The position numbers and the translations under genes were made by a program. From Terebella lapidaria (taxonomy: Eukaryota > Annelida > Polychaeta > Terebellida > Terebellidae): a DNA stretch of 64,000 bases. The notes beneath the pieces are model-generated. The model did no database searches. It was not told the DNA's origin and saw only the letters and a program-made list of their open reading frames with translations. Position 1 is the stretch's first letter. Every line of letters begins with the position of its first letter. Below, piece by piece: positions 61,601-64,000 of this stretch. The stretch covers positions 27,527,462-27,591,461 of the forward strand of contig OX424557.1 of NCBI GenBank assembly GCA_949152475.1, read 5' to 3'.

Positions 61601-63944
61601 AACATGTGCCCGAAATCTGGCAACAGCAAACTGTTGCAAAAACTTTTCTGTCACTGAACGCAAAGCTGTTGAATTTCACAAAGAGTTTTAGGCCTGGTTA
61701 GACCTAACTTCCTACAGTTAAAGCTGCTGCCTTCGAATGTATGTAATATTTTTGTCAAAACCAATTTTTTGTTAAACAAATCTAATGCAATATAACAAAA
61801 GGTGTGCTCAATGATTTTGATGATAACAGTCAGTCCGAGTTGTCTTTTCATCTGTTTAAGTGCCCATTTTGTTCCGGTTTCGTAAATAAACAAACGAAGT
61901 GTATCCATCAAACCCGAATAAAAAAAAAAAAGCTCAAATCGCACTTTAAAGCCCACATCGAGTATATTTTCCAGTTCGTATGTGCATATAAAGTGTAGTT
62001 GTGAGAAAATAATCAGTGATATACCATGATGTGCGTGGAATTGTCGCTCTATCTCGCACTTCTATGCTTTGTTTACATCTGTATGTGATGGATACAGTTC
62101 CTGTATTTGCGTGAGTACCGCCTGTTTAAATGAGCAAAATGTCCCTGAGGACTGTATATTTTCAATACATTTGATGTGAGTATGTATGTTCCATTCAGTT
62201 AGTTTAGCTTGTTTAATATGCAATATAATTTTCAAAACATATTGACTGGCAGCTGCTTTAAGTGTCCATGAACTGCAGTGTCTCATGACAGCGTTTGAAG
62301 TTAAATTTGTGCCTACTTTCGAAAATTCATAAATTAAACTTTGAATTACTGTTGTTGCAAAAACTTCAAAAGTCTGTCTGTTGTGCAATAACTTCCTCTC
62401 ATACGAATTAAATTGACCAAGCACTTTCTGATTGAATTATGAATCGTATGCATCAAGAAAGTACCAATGCAGTGTGGGTGACCAGTATAGTCGGATTCCA
62501 AAGTGGCAATTGAATGGGATAGATAAGTGTTCATTATCACACTTCAATTGGTGTTTGCATATGTATTAGTTAGTCATTTTGTGTTCCTGATAAACATATC
62601 AGTGCCATTTATAATCACATTGGAACAAAATTACCTGCCAGATTTGAGAGATGTGCTGACTACTTAGTATCATGACTATATTTAAAATCCCTGCAAAGCA
62701 TTTCGGACTCTACCTGTAATACCAGATACAGTCTGGTTCATAGTTGTAAGAAATTTATTATGAAATTGTCTCAAATTCTGGGGAAAAAACTGAGTTTATA
62801 GGAGGAAGATGCCTAGCAGGCTATCAACACACTGGGACAAATTATAGTGGCTCCATACTCACTACAAATTGTGTATACTAACTTTACTTACTGAGAGTTA
62901 TTTTTGCTATCTCTCGCAGGATTGTATTTCATGATGATCAGCAAAGAACTGGAAAGCAGAAGAAGGGACATAATTCATCCTGAATCTATGTTGTATCCAG
63001 GGAACATTTTAACTGGCGTCACATCGTTTGCTATATATTTTTAGGGTTTTGCTAAACAATATTCATGATATTGAAAGTGCATCTCAGTAACTGTGGCCCA
63101 ACTGCTACACAAGTTTCAACTTTGTCCAAATGGTGGCACCGATCATGTCATGTTAAACATGTTAAAGGGGCACTATTTATAGAACAAAACGTCAGATGAC
63201 CTTTTTGACCTAGGATATCTGCCGAGCCAACCTGGCTGATCTGACCAGCCGCTCGGCAGAGATCCTGGGACAAAAACGTGATCTTACGTTTGGTTCTATG
63301 AATAGAAGCATCGGGAGAAAAATCTTGGAAATCCCTTAAAAACAGAATCCCATATAGTGCCCCTTCAAATAATGTTATGAAGACTTGCCAGATTCATATA
63401 TGACACAGACTCGTGAAATAAATTGCTGTGCAACTTTGGGAAATTAGTATTCACTATGGCTTTTGTATGGCATTATTGTAGCAACTTGAAAAAGTAAAAT
63501 GTTCCCTGGTTGTATCTAGTCACACGTTAGACTGTTCGGGTAATCGGTCATATAAAAAATGTATATATCCAGAAGCCTTTATTTTTTCCCAACAGGTGAA
63601 ATTGAAAGAGAAGAAGAGACGTCAAGAAGAAAGAGAAGCCCTCGGTGAAAATGTAAATACACTAAAAAATACACTTGAAAGATCTACCAAAAGATATAGT
63701 TACACGTCATGTACATCATCCAAAATCCCGGTATACTGGGATTTGAATTGTGTCCATATATTCATTTTTCATGAAACATTATAGGCAATCCCTATTTGAA
63801 CATGTTCAAATGATTATAGGGCTTTGTTCATTAACTGGTAATAACTATTTGCAACATGTTCAGGCGCCCCCGAAGCCGGTTCCCAAGACGATTGAGAACT
63901 GTCGAGTGCACGATGAGACCATGGTCAGCACACAAGACGAGGAG
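58658..63944 (+). CDS. RPF1: Ribosome production factor 1 (Brix-domain), 5' part
   Basis: Exons 58658-58786 (43 residues), 63596-63652 (19) and 63864-63944 (27), all phase 0. The gene runs off the window after GAG/GTAATT. Exon 1 gives [10 protein letters not shown] and [10 protein letters not shown]; exon 2 [19 protein letters not shown]; exon 3 [12 protein letters not shown] and VHDETMV. These match the N-terminal region of animal RPF1 (BXDC5), notably the IKNKQRR, EREALG and [10 protein letters not shown] blocks. RPF1 is a nucleolar protein required for large-subunit (60S) pre-rRNA processing. Its Brix domain lies further downstream, outside this window. Intron 1 is 4.8 kb, enlarged by nested mobile elements. 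Confidence 0.93.
58841..61165. mobile_element. hAT-like element hosting a nested MITE
   Basis: The ends are inverse: TAGGGCCTCCACGAGT on the left, and ACTCATGGGGGCCCTA on the right (14 of 16 positions agree after inversion). The 8-bp flanks GTCCTTGA and GTCCTCGG agree at 6 of 8 positions, fitting an old hAT-type 8-bp target duplication. Subterminal CCCGGGT-type motifs occur at both ends. No transposase frame remains. It lies in RPF1 intron 1. Confidence 0.6.
60527..61128. mobile_element. hAT-type MITE with AAATAC hexanucleotide arrays
   Basis: Terminal repeats are CAGGGCTGGGGTCAAATAC and its inverse GTATTTGACCCCAGCCCTG, flanked by TACCCGAG and TACCCAAG, an 8-bp target duplication with one change. 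CAGGG termini with 8-bp duplications are typical of hAT elements. (AAATAC)n arrays lie just inside both ends. It is inserted near the right end of the older element at 58841-61165. Confidence 0.78.
61166..63163. other. RPF1 intron 1, unique part
   Basis: AT-rich intronic sequence. The frames on both strands (for example 61651-61956 and 62062-62424) show no known domain. Confidence 0.5.
63164..63365. mobile_element. Palindromic ~200-bp MITE-like element
   Basis: The ends AAAGGGGCACTAT and ATAGTGCCCCTT are inverse. An inner pair, ATATCTGCCGAGC and GCTCGGCAGAGAT, is inverse as well, so most of the element can fold. It lies ~230 bp upstream of RPF1 exon 2. Confidence 0.65.
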
Positions 63945-64000
63945 GTAATTTGTGTTGTAACTTTTGTGTGAACTACATATAGCAAGTTATTTTATTACCG

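Overview
This is a 64 kb window of metazoan nuclear DNA. It has short phase-matched exons with GT-AG introns, about 37-40% GC, several families of short inverted-repeat elements, and proteins of clear animal type. Repeats with a ~130-bp tandem core and ACGG-rich ends resemble elements described from bivalves, so a marine lophotrochozoan, most likely a bivalve mollusc, is my best guess. The species itself is not visible.

Layout. 1-6.6 kb is repeats: a 20-bp minisatellite, a foldback element and a tandem-core element. 6.6-21.9 kb (+ strand) holds a MAM-domain receptor locus. It starts with a broken first copy, followed by three nearly identical ~4.44-kb units. Only the last unit reaches a transmembrane exon, giving a 629-residue type I receptor with a short tyrosine-rich tail. 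22-29 kb is non-coding, with two more tandem-core elements, a 708-bp duplication and an 82-bp minisatellite. 29.6-33.0 and 39.5-41.2 kb (- strand) hold two tandem TCF21/musculin-type bHLH genes, two exons each. 46.1-55.1 kb (- strand) holds a complete 24-exon receptor-type tyrosine phosphatase (1316 residues): signal peptide, two MAM domains with mucin-like linkers, one membrane span, phosphatase domains D1 and D2, and a C-terminal tail with five Tyr-Gly-Asn motifs. 58.7 kb to the end (+ strand) holds the first three exons of RPF1, a ribosome-biogenesis factor with a Brix domain. Its first intron carries nested hAT-like elements.

How the parts fit. The ectodomain exons and the ~170-bp 5' leader of the + strand receptor and the - strand phosphatase are paralogous, in opposite orientation ~34 kb apart. 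The phosphatase ends in repeated pYxN (Grb2-type) sites. The phosphatase-less receptor ends in two YVN sites and one YxxM (PI3K-type) site. I infer a family of paired receptors that may bind the same ligand or each other but signal differently, with truncated units that could encode a secreted form. This inferred system is the main point of interest in the window. All exon models are mine, read from splice signals and frame. The phosphatase (3951 nt), the MAM receptor (1890 nt) and both bHLH genes close in frame.
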